Below, piece by piece: positions 57,232 to 64,000 of a stretch of 64,000 nt of DNA. Position 1 is the first letter of the stretch. Each line of letters begins with the position of its first letter. The notes beneath the pieces were generated by a model. It had not been told where the DNA came from and searched no databases. It saw nothing but the letters and a program-made list of their open reading frames with translations. The stretch is from Bacillota bacterium. GTDB lineage: Bacteria; Bacillota; Clostridia; Christensenellales; JAEXRW01. The stretch lies in assembly GCA_023454175.1 (NCBI GenBank), contig JAEXRW010000041.1:1-64000 (forward strand). The letters run 5' to 3'. Made by a program: the position numbers and the translations under genes.

Positions 57232-58068
57232 TTAAAGCGGGCGGATGCCTTTCAGGTTCACCTCGTTCAGGGTGGTCCGGGTCTGCCCGATGGTAGTCCT
57301 GCCAAATCCGCCGTGGCAGTCCGACCCTGCTGTGATGATCAGGTCCCTTTCGCGGCATGATCCGGTACATACGGATGTGACCGCTTCAGAATGGGAGGGG
57401 TAATGGCACTCGATCCCGTCCAGTCCCGTTTCGATAAGCTCCGTCAGTCTGTGCCTGAATTGTCCGATGTTTTCGGCAGGGATGTTCTCTGCGGGGTGCG
57501 CCAGTACTGCGAACCCGCCGGCCTGATGGATCGTTTTGCATGTCTGCTGCATCGAGGGGAAATCCACGATGGTGTACGGGCAATCGTAGCGGCTGTAAAG
57601 CGGGATGCCTTCCTTCAGGGTTTTTGTAATGCCTTTATGGACGAGATACTGCAGCGCCTTCCATCCCCCCAGGCGTTTGTCATGGGAAAATCCCTCGAAA
57701 TCCGAAATGGATATGCCCGGTATCTCCCTGCTCATTTTCCGTATGAGGATCACGCTCATCTCGTCCAGCAGGAATCGGTCCCGTTTCACCATGTCGAGGA
57801 ACTGTGGGTTGTCCGGGTCCGCGCCGTAGCTCAGTACGTGGTAGCCGTTTCCCCCGTCCAGGCAGTCCAGTTCCACCGCCGGTATATAGCCCACTCCCGC
57901 CTCCCTGCAAAGCTGCCGGATCTGCCTGCTGCCCTCGAGTACGTTGTGGTCGGATAAGGCGATCAGCCCGACGTTTCGTGCCTTTGCTTCGGCTACGATC
58001 TCGCCCGGCGACATCGTCCCGTCCGAGAAGAAGGAATGGATATGGAGATCGACATATTTTTCTGGCAT
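57232..58068 (-). CDS. PHP-domain phosphoesterase
   Basis: 278 aa. The metal-binding motifs of the PHP fold are all present: VDLHIHSFFSDGTMSP, IALSDHNVLEG, AVELDC, FAVLAHPAEN, ECHYPSHSEAV and AGSDCHGGFG. Relatives include the 5'-3' exoribonuclease RNase AM (YciV) and nucleoside 3',5'-bisphosphate phosphatases, so nucleotide or RNA-end hydrolysis is likely. The ATG at 58068 has GGGGG 5 nt upstream; an ATG five codons earlier is possible. Confidence 0.88.
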   Translation of the reverse strand: MPEKYVDLHIHSFFSDGTMSPGEIVAEAKARNVGLIALSDHNVLEGSRQIRQLCREAGVGYIPAVELDCLDGGNGYHVLSYGADPDNPQFLDMVKRDRFLLDEMSVILIRKMSREIPGISISDFEGFSHDKRLGGWKALQYLVHKGITKTLKEGIPLYSRYDCPYTIVDFPSMQQTCKTIHQAGGFAVLAHPAENIPAENIGQFRHRLTELIETGLDGIECHYPSHSEAVTSVCTGSCRERDLIITAGSDCHGGFGRTTIGQTRTTLNEVNLKGIRPL

Positions 58069-58130
58069 ATGAACCCCCGGCATTGGTTTTCTTCAATAGT
58101 TTACCACACCTGTTTTACCTTAACAAATCG

Positions 58131-58167
58131 AAAAAGGCCTCCCGCATCATTCATTGCAGGAGGCCTC
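58131..58167 (-). terminator. Terminator of the beta-propeller gene
   Basis: On the minus strand GAGGCCTCCTGC and GCGGGAGGCC form a stem with one G-T pair, followed by TTTTTCG. Confidence 0.85.
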
Positions 58168-58188
58168 GGTAATTATTTCATTAGGCTG

Positions 58189-60024
58189 CTATTTGATCTT
58201 GATGCCATAGCACTTCATCGTATTCTTGGTGCCCACCACGATCATGTTCTCGTATACCACCGGCGAGCCTTCTATCGCGCCGTTCAGGTTCATCTTGTCC
58301 TTGATCTCCCCGGCTGAGTCGACGAGGAATACCGTTCCCTTGTTGTTGCACTGTACGATATACGCCTTGCCGTCTGATGTATAGACGTCCGCCGGCGAAG
58401 AATCGGTGTAGCCCTCGATGCTCTTCTGCCACAGTTCGTTGCCCGAGGCTTTGTCCAGCGCCACCATCACGCCTCCCGACATGGATTTGTACCGCGAGAG
58501 CGTGAAGACCACCATGTTGTTGATCTGGCCCTTGCCCAGTACCGGCGATGCGATCGCGCCGCCTGTAGCGGTCGTTGTCCCTTTGTAGCATGTATATGGT
58601 TTGCTCCAGATGATTTTGCCGGTTTTGCCGTCTATCTTGCTCAGGTTGCAGTCGCCTTTGCCGCTCTTCTTCACGTCGGGGTTGTTGGGGTCCACCGAGC
58701 TGCCCGTATAGAGGTATACCGTTCCCGCGGTTTCATCCTCTTCGAGCACCACGGTGTTGTTGGCGATCCCGCCCACATCCGTTACCCAGACCAGCGCCAG
58801 GGTGTTCAGGTCGATGCACTGCAGGTAGCCGCCGTTGTCCGTCACGAACATGTAGTTTTTATAGACCACCGGGCTTCCGTAAAATCCCCAGGGCTTCTCC
58901 ACGCCGTCCACCACGCCGTAATCGGGGGTGGTGTACTTGTACTTGGCGCGGGTGTCTATGGTAAAGGAGGGTTTGCCTGTGGCGGCATCCACGCTGGTTT
59001 TCAGGCCCAGCGTATACAGTACGCCGTTGCTGCTGGGCGCCAGCAGCGTATCCGAGGCGGCGTCCAGCAGCGCGCTGGAGATGAAGGCAGCGTTGTACCT
59101 GCGGTACTTGAACCCGTCCAGGTTCGCCTTTTCCAGCATGTTGCTGAAGGTCCCGTCGATGAGGTTCACGGCCCGGAAACTCACGTCCACCGTCTTCCCT
59201 GCAGCCTTGTCGCTGCCCTGCCCCACGTACAGCAGCGGGTAGCCGCGCGGATCCAGCGTCGGCGTACCCAGGATGGGCGCCTTGGTATCCACGGCAGTAC
59301 GCGTCGCCTTGCCGTCGGTCAGGTTCAGGAAGTATACCTTCCCGTCCATGCCGCCCAGGATGATCTCCTTTAGGTCGGGCACGGCTTTGGCCGTGGCGTT
59401 CAGGTTCATGCTCTTTTTCTGCTCATCCGTCCATTTCACCACCAGGGGCTGGCCTGTCCATCCCATGCCCGTGTTGGAGCTGTCCAGCTTGCCCAGCGGC
59501 GCATCCCACACCTTCTCCAGTTTGGCCTCCGTGATCGCCGCCTGCCCGTAGCTCGCCGTGTCACGGTAGTTGTTGCCGCGGAAGGTGGTGATCCCCTGCA
59601 GGGCGGTGTAGTCCTTGGCGGCGGGCATGTTGACCGCGGTGGCCCGCTGGAAGGTATCCGTCGCCTCATAGTTGACCTGCAGCTTGGTTTCAAATTTGTT
59701 TGCCGAGGGGTCGCTGCTCGGGTCGGGGGACGGCACAAATCCGGATGTCGGCGTCTCCGTCGGCGTTTCCGTCGGCGTCGCGGTAGGCGTCGGTGTCGGC
59801 GTCGGCGTTGCCGTCACGCTGGGTTTGGGGGAGGGCTTGGGTTTGCTCCCCGAAAAAAGCTTGGGCAGGAATATGATCCCCACAGTCACCACTGCCGCAA
59901 TCAGCACGATGATCAGGATCAGCTTCCATGGCTTGGTTACCCTGCGCCTCGGCGCGCGCATGGAAGGCTTGCTCGGTTTGCCATAGCGCGACCGTTTGTT
60001 ATAGTAATAGCTTCTTCTGTCCAT
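58189..60024 (-). CDS. Membrane-anchored PQQ-like beta-propeller protein
   Basis: 611 aa. Basic Tyr/Arg-rich cytoplasmic tail (1-32), one membrane helix at about 34-53, a Thr/Pro linker (TPTPTPTPTATPTETPTETP) at 70-95, then a WD/PQQ-like beta-propeller to the end. Blades include PLGKLDSSNTGMGWTGQPLV, DGKVYFLNLTDGKATRTAVD, GGYLQCIDLNTLALVWVTDV, IDGKTGKIIWSKPY and LDKASGNELWQKSIEGYTDS. No PQQ-binding catalytic residues were identified, so a structural or ligand-binding surface role (BamB-like fold) is more likely. It is monocistronic. Confidence 0.85.
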   Translation of the reverse strand: MDRRSYYYNKRSRYGKPSKPSMRAPRRRVTKPWKLILIIVLIAAVVTVGIIFLPKLFSGSKPKPSPKPSVTATPTPTPTPTATPTETPTETPTSGFVPSPDPSSDPSANKFETKLQVNYEATDTFQRATAVNMPAAKDYTALQGITTFRGNNYRDTASYGQAAITEAKLEKVWDAPLGKLDSSNTGMGWTGQPLVVKWTDEQKKSMNLNATAKAVPDLKEIILGGMDGKVYFLNLTDGKATRTAVDTKAPILGTPTLDPRGYPLLYVGQGSDKAAGKTVDVSFRAVNLIDGTFSNMLEKANLDGFKYRRYNAAFISSALLDAASDTLLAPSSNGVLYTLGLKTSVDAATGKPSFTIDTRAKYKYTTPDYGVVDGVEKPWGFYGSPVVYKNYMFVTDNGGYLQCIDLNTLALVWVTDVGGIANNTVVLEEDETAGTVYLYTGSSVDPNNPDVKKSGKGDCNLSKIDGKTGKIIWSKPYTCYKGTTTATGGAIASPVLGKGQINNMVVFTLSRYKSMSGGVMVALDKASGNELWQKSIEGYTDSSPADVYTSDGKAYIVQCNNKGTVFLVDSAGEIKDKMNLNGAIEGSPVVYENMIVVGTKNTMKCYGIKIK

Positions 60025-60179
60025 CTTTGGCTATCCTTTCATGTTCATTTGCTAACCATTATAACGTATTGCTCGGAAGATTTCCACAATATGTGCAATA
60101 CTTGAGTAATGTATTGGTAAAATATACGCACTTTTGTATTGATATTCTGTCCAAATCCCCCCATTGCCGGGATTTTTTA

Positions 60180-60230
60180 TTGACTTTTCGGGAAAGCAGG
60201 CATATATTATTAGCGAATATTGTATTCGCT
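60180..60230 (+). promoter_or_regulatory. Promoter and operator of the second tetR gene
   Basis: TTGACT (60180-60185), a 17-nt spacer and TATATT (60203-60208). AGCGAATA-TTG-TATTCGCT (60212-60230) is a perfect 8-bp palindrome covering the start of transcription. Confidence 0.85.
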
Positions 60231-60245
60231 TTTGAGGTGGACATC

Positions 60246-60845
60246 ATGACGCAAAGGAAAAAGGACGCGGTGCTGGAGCGCATCGAATGTGCGGCGCTGG
60301 CGGTGTTTGTGCAAAAAGGCTACCTTGCCGCCCGGGTGTCGGATATCTCCGCCCGCGCCGGGGTTTCGGTGGGCAATATCTACCGCTACTACAAAAACAA
60401 GGATGAGATTTTCTATGCCCTCCTGCCGCAGGGCTTCCCGGATCAGCTGCTATCCGTCATCGCGGACAAGGTCGGTGCCTGCAGGTCGGGCGACCCGGAT
60501 GCGATAGGTGCCATGGCGGAGTCCTTCATTGTATTCCTGCTACAAAACCGGGAACGGATCGCCATCCTCTTTACGGGCACCAGGGGTACCGCATATGAAT
60601 GCTTTGAAGACTCGTTTGCCGGCACGCTCCTCTCCATCGTGCAGCGTATCTATGAAAAAGAGGTGTCCGCTTATATTAGCCGGTATGGCGGCGATGCGGT
60701 TCTTCGGGAGATCTACAGGAACCTTATCCGTATGTTCGGCCGTATTTTACGCCTGGACTGCTCGCAGGAGGAAGCCGAAAGGCAGCTGCGGCAGCTGAAC
60801 CTGTACCACTATCACGGGATTACAAAATTATTGAATATTATTTAG
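60246..60845 (+). CDS. TetR-family repressor
   Basis: 199 aa from the ATG at 60246, with GAGG 8 nt upstream; the longer frame crosses the promoter. The helix-turn-helix is LAARVSDISARAGVSVGNIY followed by RYYKNKDEIFYALLPQ. The C-terminal ligand domain is unassigned. It leads an operon with the EFR1-type flavodoxin/ferredoxin gene 13 bases on, and is probably autorepressing through the palindrome. Confidence 0.92.
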   Translation: MTQRKKDAVLERIECAALAVFVQKGYLAARVSDISARAGVSVGNIYRYYKNKDEIFYALLPQGFPDQLLSVIADKVGACRSGDPDAIGAMAESFIVFLLQNRERIAILFTGTRGTAYECFEDSFAGTLLSIVQRIYEKEVSAYISRYGGDAVLREIYRNLIRMFGRILRLDCSQEEAERQLRQLNLYHYHGITKLLNII

Positions 60846-60858
60846 GAGGTCATTTTCC

Positions 60859-61686
60859 ATGGGTACCGTCATCTATTACTACAGCGCCACGGGGAACAGC
60901 TTCGATGTGGCGCGGCATCTGTCTGCCAGGCTCGGTGATGTCGGGTTGAAGTCCCTCGTCCCGCTCGCAAGCCGGTCTGTTGCAGCGGAAGACGAAGTGC
61001 TTGGCATCGTCTTTCCGGTGTATGATTGGAGCATCCCCTTCGTCGTACGGGATTTCCTGGCGCACCTGGATGTATCGAAAGCAAAGTACGTCTTTGCCAT
61101 AGCCACGTGTAATTTTCTGCCCGGCCGTTCGCTCGCGCGCGTGGACGAGCTCCTGCGCGGGAAAGGCAGTCGTCTGGACGCGGGCTTCGTCGTCCGGATG
61201 CCCGGCACCTACCTGCCCCTCTTCGAGGCCAACCCCCCCGGCATGGTGAAGGGCAAGTTCGCGGCCATGCATCGAAAGGCCGCCCGGATTGCCCGGATCG
61301 TCTCATCCCGCCGCCGGCACAGGCTGGAGAGGAGCGCGCTCCTGTTTGACTGGTTCCTTGCGCCCAAATTCGAGAAGGCCATGGAACACTTCACTGAAAT
61401 GGACAGGGAATTTGCCGTGGATCCGGTCTGCAACAGCTGCGGCGTCTGCGCCAAAGTCTGCCCGTTTGGCAATATTGAAATGGTGGGAAAAAAGCCGCAG
61501 TGGCTGCATGACTGCCGGCAGTGCATGGCCTGTCTGAACCTCTGCCCGCATGATTGTATCCAGTTCGGCCAAAAGACCCAGGGTAAAAGACGCTACAAAA
61601 ATCCCGCGGTCTCCCTGAAGGAGCTCATGTCCCTCGCTTCCGAGAGCCGTGGGTCAAGCGCTCCCAGCCAGTCCAAGGCCTTATGA
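60859..61686 (+). CDS. EFR1-type flavodoxin/ferredoxin fusion protein
   Basis: 275 aa. Residues 1-150 are flavodoxin-like (IYYYSATGNSFDVARHLSAR, VFPVYDWSIPFVVRDFLAHL). Residues 185-235 carry two 4Fe-4S clusters (CNSCGVCAKVCP and CRQCMACLNLCP). Such proteins are annotated as 'EFR1 family ferrodoxin' and pass electrons between flavin and clusters; the partner enzyme is unknown. AGGAGG lies before the ATG. The preceding TetR probably senses an oxidant or quinone-like compound (inferred). Confidence 0.9.
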   Translation: MGTVIYYYSATGNSFDVARHLSARLGDVGLKSLVPLASRSVAAEDEVLGIVFPVYDWSIPFVVRDFLAHLDVSKAKYVFAIATCNFLPGRSLARVDELLRGKGSRLDAGFVVRMPGTYLPLFEANPPGMVKGKFAAMHRKAARIARIVSSRRRHRLERSALLFDWFLAPKFEKAMEHFTEMDREFAVDPVCNSCGVCAKVCPFGNIEMVGKKPQWLHDCRQCMACLNLCPHDCIQFGQKTQGKRRYKNPAVSLKELMSLASESRGSSAPSQSKAL

Positions 61687-61750
61687 TTTTTTTGATGTGA
61701 TATAAGGCGCTTACTCTTTTTTACATTTGAATATCGTAAGCTCTCTCATC

Positions 61751-61834
61751 GTCTCCCTAGGACGCGGTGACGTTGTGATCCCAAATGAACCGCTTGTGGT
61801 TCTATGGGATCGCATGTGGCAGAAGGAGCGGTCC
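61751..61834. repeat. Palindromic intergenic repeat
   Basis: GATCCCAAATGAACCGCTTGTGGTTCTATGGGATC forms nested inverted repeats (GATCCCA/TGGGATC, GAACC/GGTTC) within GTCTCCCT...AGAAGGAG ends. The layout resembles the repeat at 40471-40566. Confidence 0.5.
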
Positions 61835-61863
61835 AATTAATTCATGCCGAAGGCATACCACAA

Positions 61864-61922
61864 TTCTTAATTCTTAAATATCAATTATTAATTAGCGAAA
61901 AAAGCCCCGCAGGGCTTTTTTC
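61864..61922. repeat. Heptamer array H and adjoining bidirectional terminator
   Basis: Units TTCTTAA twice, ATATCAA and TTATTAA (61864-61891) follow the hairpin ATGCC-GAA-GGCAT and ACCACAA. Then GAAAAAAGCCC-CGCA-GGGCTTTTTTC (about 61897-61922) is a perfect terminator stem between the convergent EFR1 gene and the next minus-strand gene. Confidence 0.8.
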
Positions 61923-61958
61923 CGCTTGATATGGCTCTCCTGCTTATATCCGATCAGC

Positions 61959-62639
61959 TCATGCTGCTGGGGATTCGGCCGGGGATTCCGTTGGCGTCTC
62001 CGTCGGCAGCGGTGAATCGGTCGGGGCTGGCGTCTCGGTCGGTGCGGGCGTCGGGCTCGGTGGCACTGCCGTGCTGGCTGCCTTCACCTTGGCCAGCAGC
62101 GCATCCGCCCTTGTTTTGAGCGCCTGCAGCGCGGCCTTTTGCTCGTTCTGGATGCCGATCAGCTTGTCCAGCTGTGCCAGGGCTTCTGCGTAATTGCCGC
62201 CCTTGCTGTGCTTGTTCGCCGCGTTGATCTGCCGCATCAGCTGGCCGTAGTTGCCCGTCGCCTTGAGCTGGGTGATGATGGCGGTGAGTTCGCTCTTCAC
62301 CTCGGGCAGCAGCGCTTCCAGTTCTGGCGTGATGACTCCGCTTTCGGCTGTGGATTCCAATATGTCCTTCACGACATTGAGGCTTGTCCGTACGCTGATA
62401 CGCAGTTTCATCAGTTCGTGGTGGTTGGCCTGCATCGTCTGCTTCTTTAGTTTGAGCGCGCTCCGGTACGCCTTCTTTGCCTCATGGTCCTTCGTCGGCT
62501 TGGGCGTGGATGCGGGTGTGGCCGTGGGCGAAGGTTTGGGCGTGTGCTTGTTGACTGGCGGTTTACCGATCGCGAAAGCAGTCGTGATGGAAAGTACCAC
62601 CAGCAGGATGGCGATGATTGTTGCTGCTGTCTTCTTCAT
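61959..62639 (-). CDS. Secreted helical protein with Pro/Thr-rich tails
   Basis: 226 aa. The signal peptide (KKTAATIIAILLVVLSITTAFA) is followed by a Lys/Pro/Thr linker and a helical, probably coiled-coil core at 50-190 (AYRSALKLKKQTMQANHHEL, LPEVKSELTAIITQLKATGN, NYAEALAQLDKLIGIQNEQK). The C-terminal tail repeats PTPAPTETPAPTDS and PTETPTESPAESPAA. No cell-wall anchor motif is seen. GGGAGG precedes the ATG. It follows a lipoprotein gene by 46 bases and probably shares its transcript. Confidence 0.75.
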   Translation of the reverse strand: MKKTAATIIAILLVVLSITTAFAIGKPPVNKHTPKPSPTATPASTPKPTKDHEAKKAYRSALKLKKQTMQANHHELMKLRISVRTSLNVVKDILESTAESGVITPELEALLPEVKSELTAIITQLKATGNYGQLMRQINAANKHSKGGNYAEALAQLDKLIGIQNEQKAALQALKTRADALLAKVKAASTAVPPSPTPAPTETPAPTDSPLPTETPTESPAESPAA

Positions 62640-62685
62640 GTCGTTGTCCTCCCTGGTTTTATGATCTATGGCAAACTGTCCTTCA

Positions 62686-63045
62686 TCAATCCGTGCTGAT
62701 GTCGGGCAGGGTCTCGTCCTTCAGGTATTGCTGGGCGTCGTTGATGATGTTGCGGATATCCTGGATCGTGCTTTCATCTTTTGATGTAAGATCGTTCTTG
62801 CCTCCGCTCGTCCTGGATGCCTTGTCCGGAGCCGGGCTGGCCGGCTGCTCGGCGGCTGGATCTGTCCTGGCAGGCGCCAAAACCGTTGCCCCGTCCGGCG
62901 CGGCAGGCTGGCCTTCTCCCGTTGGTGTGGCGGGAACCATTGTACCGGTTTCCGGGTTTGCGGTGCCGCTGCCTCTCGGCGCGGTGCAGGATGTGAGGGT
63001 TATGATCACCGCCACGATCAGAATCCAGACAAAGGTCCGTTTCAT
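62686..63045 (-). CDS. Small Pro/Ala-rich lipoprotein
   Basis: 119 aa from the ATG at 63045 (GGGAG 7 nt upstream). The signal peptide ends VIITLTSC, so Cys is lipidated. A Pro/Ala/Gly linker follows, then a short charged helix (TIQDIRNIINDAQQYLKDET). It shares the low-complexity style of the next gene and is probably its operon partner at the cell surface. Function unknown. Confidence 0.7.
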   Translation of the reverse strand: MKRTFVWILIVAVIITLTSCTAPRGSGTANPETGTMVPATPTGEGQPAAPDGATVLAPARTDPAAEQPASPAPDKASRTSGGKNDLTSKDESTIQDIRNIINDAQQYLKDETLPDISTD

Positions 63046-63272
63046 GCTGTCTCTCCCCCTGTTGCCTATCTCGTGGAACCTCCGATGGTTCCCGTCGTTA
63101 TAAATATTCGTGTCGAATATGTGGGTTTGATAGGGTATATGGCATGTATTTATTACCAATCGGTTGGTTGATTAAATGCTGCCGGTATTAACCAAAATAC
63201 TTCAAAGCCCCCGTCGTTTACATAACGGTTATAGCCTGCAGTGTATTGAGTCCATGCTGATTGCGCGATGTG

Positions 63273-63752
63273 TTACCGGGCTGTTTCCAGGAGGCGCAGC
63301 GTTCCGCCGGTGTTTGTTCTGCGCTCCATCGCCTGGTCGATGAGCTTCATCAGTTCAAATACGCTTTTGAAGGGAAGCGCCTGCATCCCCTCCATCCACT
63401 GCACCGTACCCTGCCATGAGGCATTGTGCCGGTACTGCACGCGTACGATGAAGGATGCAGCATACTGCGTGCTAACGCTTTCCTCTTCGTAAAACCGGAT
63501 GGGCGAATCAGTTTTGAAGTTGACCGGTCCGGGTTTTGCCCAGGAAACATATTCCCGGGATTTCTGGGGGAATTTCTCCTTGTCCATCACCGCTTCCATC
63601 CACATGATGCCCTCCCACAGCGAAGTAAAACGGCGGGCCTCCCCCGTATGCAGGTAATTGCCCATCCCCCCGGCATTTCCCTTTGTGTCAAAGGAAAAGC
63701 GTAATAGGTATTCTCCCTGGGGGCTCCGAAAAGGTCCTGTCGCTGTCGCCAT
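63273..63752 (-). CDS. Hypothetical soluble protein
   Basis: 159 aa, no signal or membrane segment. GEYLLRFSFDTKGNAGGMGN and RRFTSLWEGIMWMEAVMDKE come first. ASFIVRVQYRHNASWQGTVQ is followed by PFKSVFELMKLIDQAM near the end. The last part, with a 'W.G.V.W..G....F.S..EL...I' pattern, recurs in short Clostridial hypothetical proteins. AGGAG lies 9 nt before the ATG, so it is likely expressed. No function can be given. Confidence 0.65.
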   Translation of the reverse strand: MATATGPFRSPQGEYLLRFSFDTKGNAGGMGNYLHTGEARRFTSLWEGIMWMEAVMDKEKFPQKSREYVSWAKPGPVNFKTDSPIRFYEEESVSTQYAASFIVRVQYRHNASWQGTVQWMEGMQALPFKSVFELMKLIDQAMERRTNTGGTLRLLETAR

Positions 63753-64000
63753 TGTAATATGCTCCTGACGAGTAATGGTTGGATGTTCCCCTGCATGGGC
63801 TGCTGGTGGTTCTCTATATAATAAATGTGCGCATCGGACATGTGCATTTCATGGGGTCAGATGGGATGTAAGTTTTACCAGCAGGCGGCACCTTCACAGC
63901 GGATTGAGTATCAATACCCTCGGGAAATGGAGGAATGGCTTGATACACCCTCTTCCCATGGTATCTGATTCATTCAAAAAGGGAGGCATTAACGACCCGC

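Overview
The window reads as a chromosomal segment of a Bacillota (Clostridia-like) bacterium. The supporting signs are consensus TTGACA/TATAAT promoters, strong GGAGG ribosome binding sites, T-box leaders, an ECF-transporter S component, PadR, VanW, TrpB2 and EFR1-type proteins, and dispersed palindromic repeats of the kind seen in gut Clostridia. No rRNA, tRNA, CRISPR array, prophage or transposase gene was seen.

Layout. (1) 1-14.2 kb: an array of four tandem two-gene units on the minus strand. Each unit is a BlaI/MecI-type repressor followed by a BlaR1-like M56 membrane protease whose sensor is not a penicillin-binding domain. The sensor is instead a roughly 450-residue exported domain introduced by a lipobox-like Cys-Gln-Pro-Thr-Pro. 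A fifth relative at 66-1526 is that domain alone, as a plain lipoprotein. Every unit has its own promoter with operator-like repeats, and no beta-lactamase or PBP gene is nearby. (2) 14.4-19.3 kb: a VOC protein, a probable pantothenate ECF S component with type III pantothenate kinase, homoserine dehydrogenase, a cupin and a twice-frameshifted DUF1905/YdeI pseudogene. (3) 19.3-25.8 kb: a membrane-anchored protein, a secreted protein, an ECF sigma factor, a sensor-less histidine kinase, an MFS exporter, a PadR/pentapeptide pair and a tiny Cys-rich hydrophobic protein. (4) 26-33.5 kb: a WYL regulator diverging from a zinc-ribbon/GyrI pair, then a MacAB-like ABC exporter and its two-component system. 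(5) 33.9-40 kb: a TetR/flavodoxin/CDP-alcohol phosphotransferase group, a ProC-like reductase, a lipoprotein, an M23-like protein and VanW. (6) 40.7-49.8 kb: a T-box-controlled fusion of a TIM-barrel epimerase and an acyl-CoA synthetase, a toxin-antitoxin pair, TrpB2, a Cas2-like small protein, a LysE exporter and T-box-controlled glyS. (7) 49.8-64 kb: membrane proteins, PdxA, a CDF transporter, a HEAT-repeat lipoprotein, a PHP phosphoesterase, a PQQ-like beta-propeller protein, a TetR/EFR1 pair and three secreted or unknown proteins.

Two repeat types recur. The first is a degenerate heptamer array (YTNTYAA)n, always in the same orientation, which at six sites supplies or abuts the stop codon of a minus-strand gene. 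The second is a MITE-like element with GGAA..CTGAT ends, seen twice. The observations most worth following are the M56/lipoprotein array with its operators, the T-box in front of an acyl-CoA synthetase fusion, the CCC-hydrophobic-CCCC miniprotein and the heptamer arrays at gene ends. All functional calls come from reading the sequence, without database searches.
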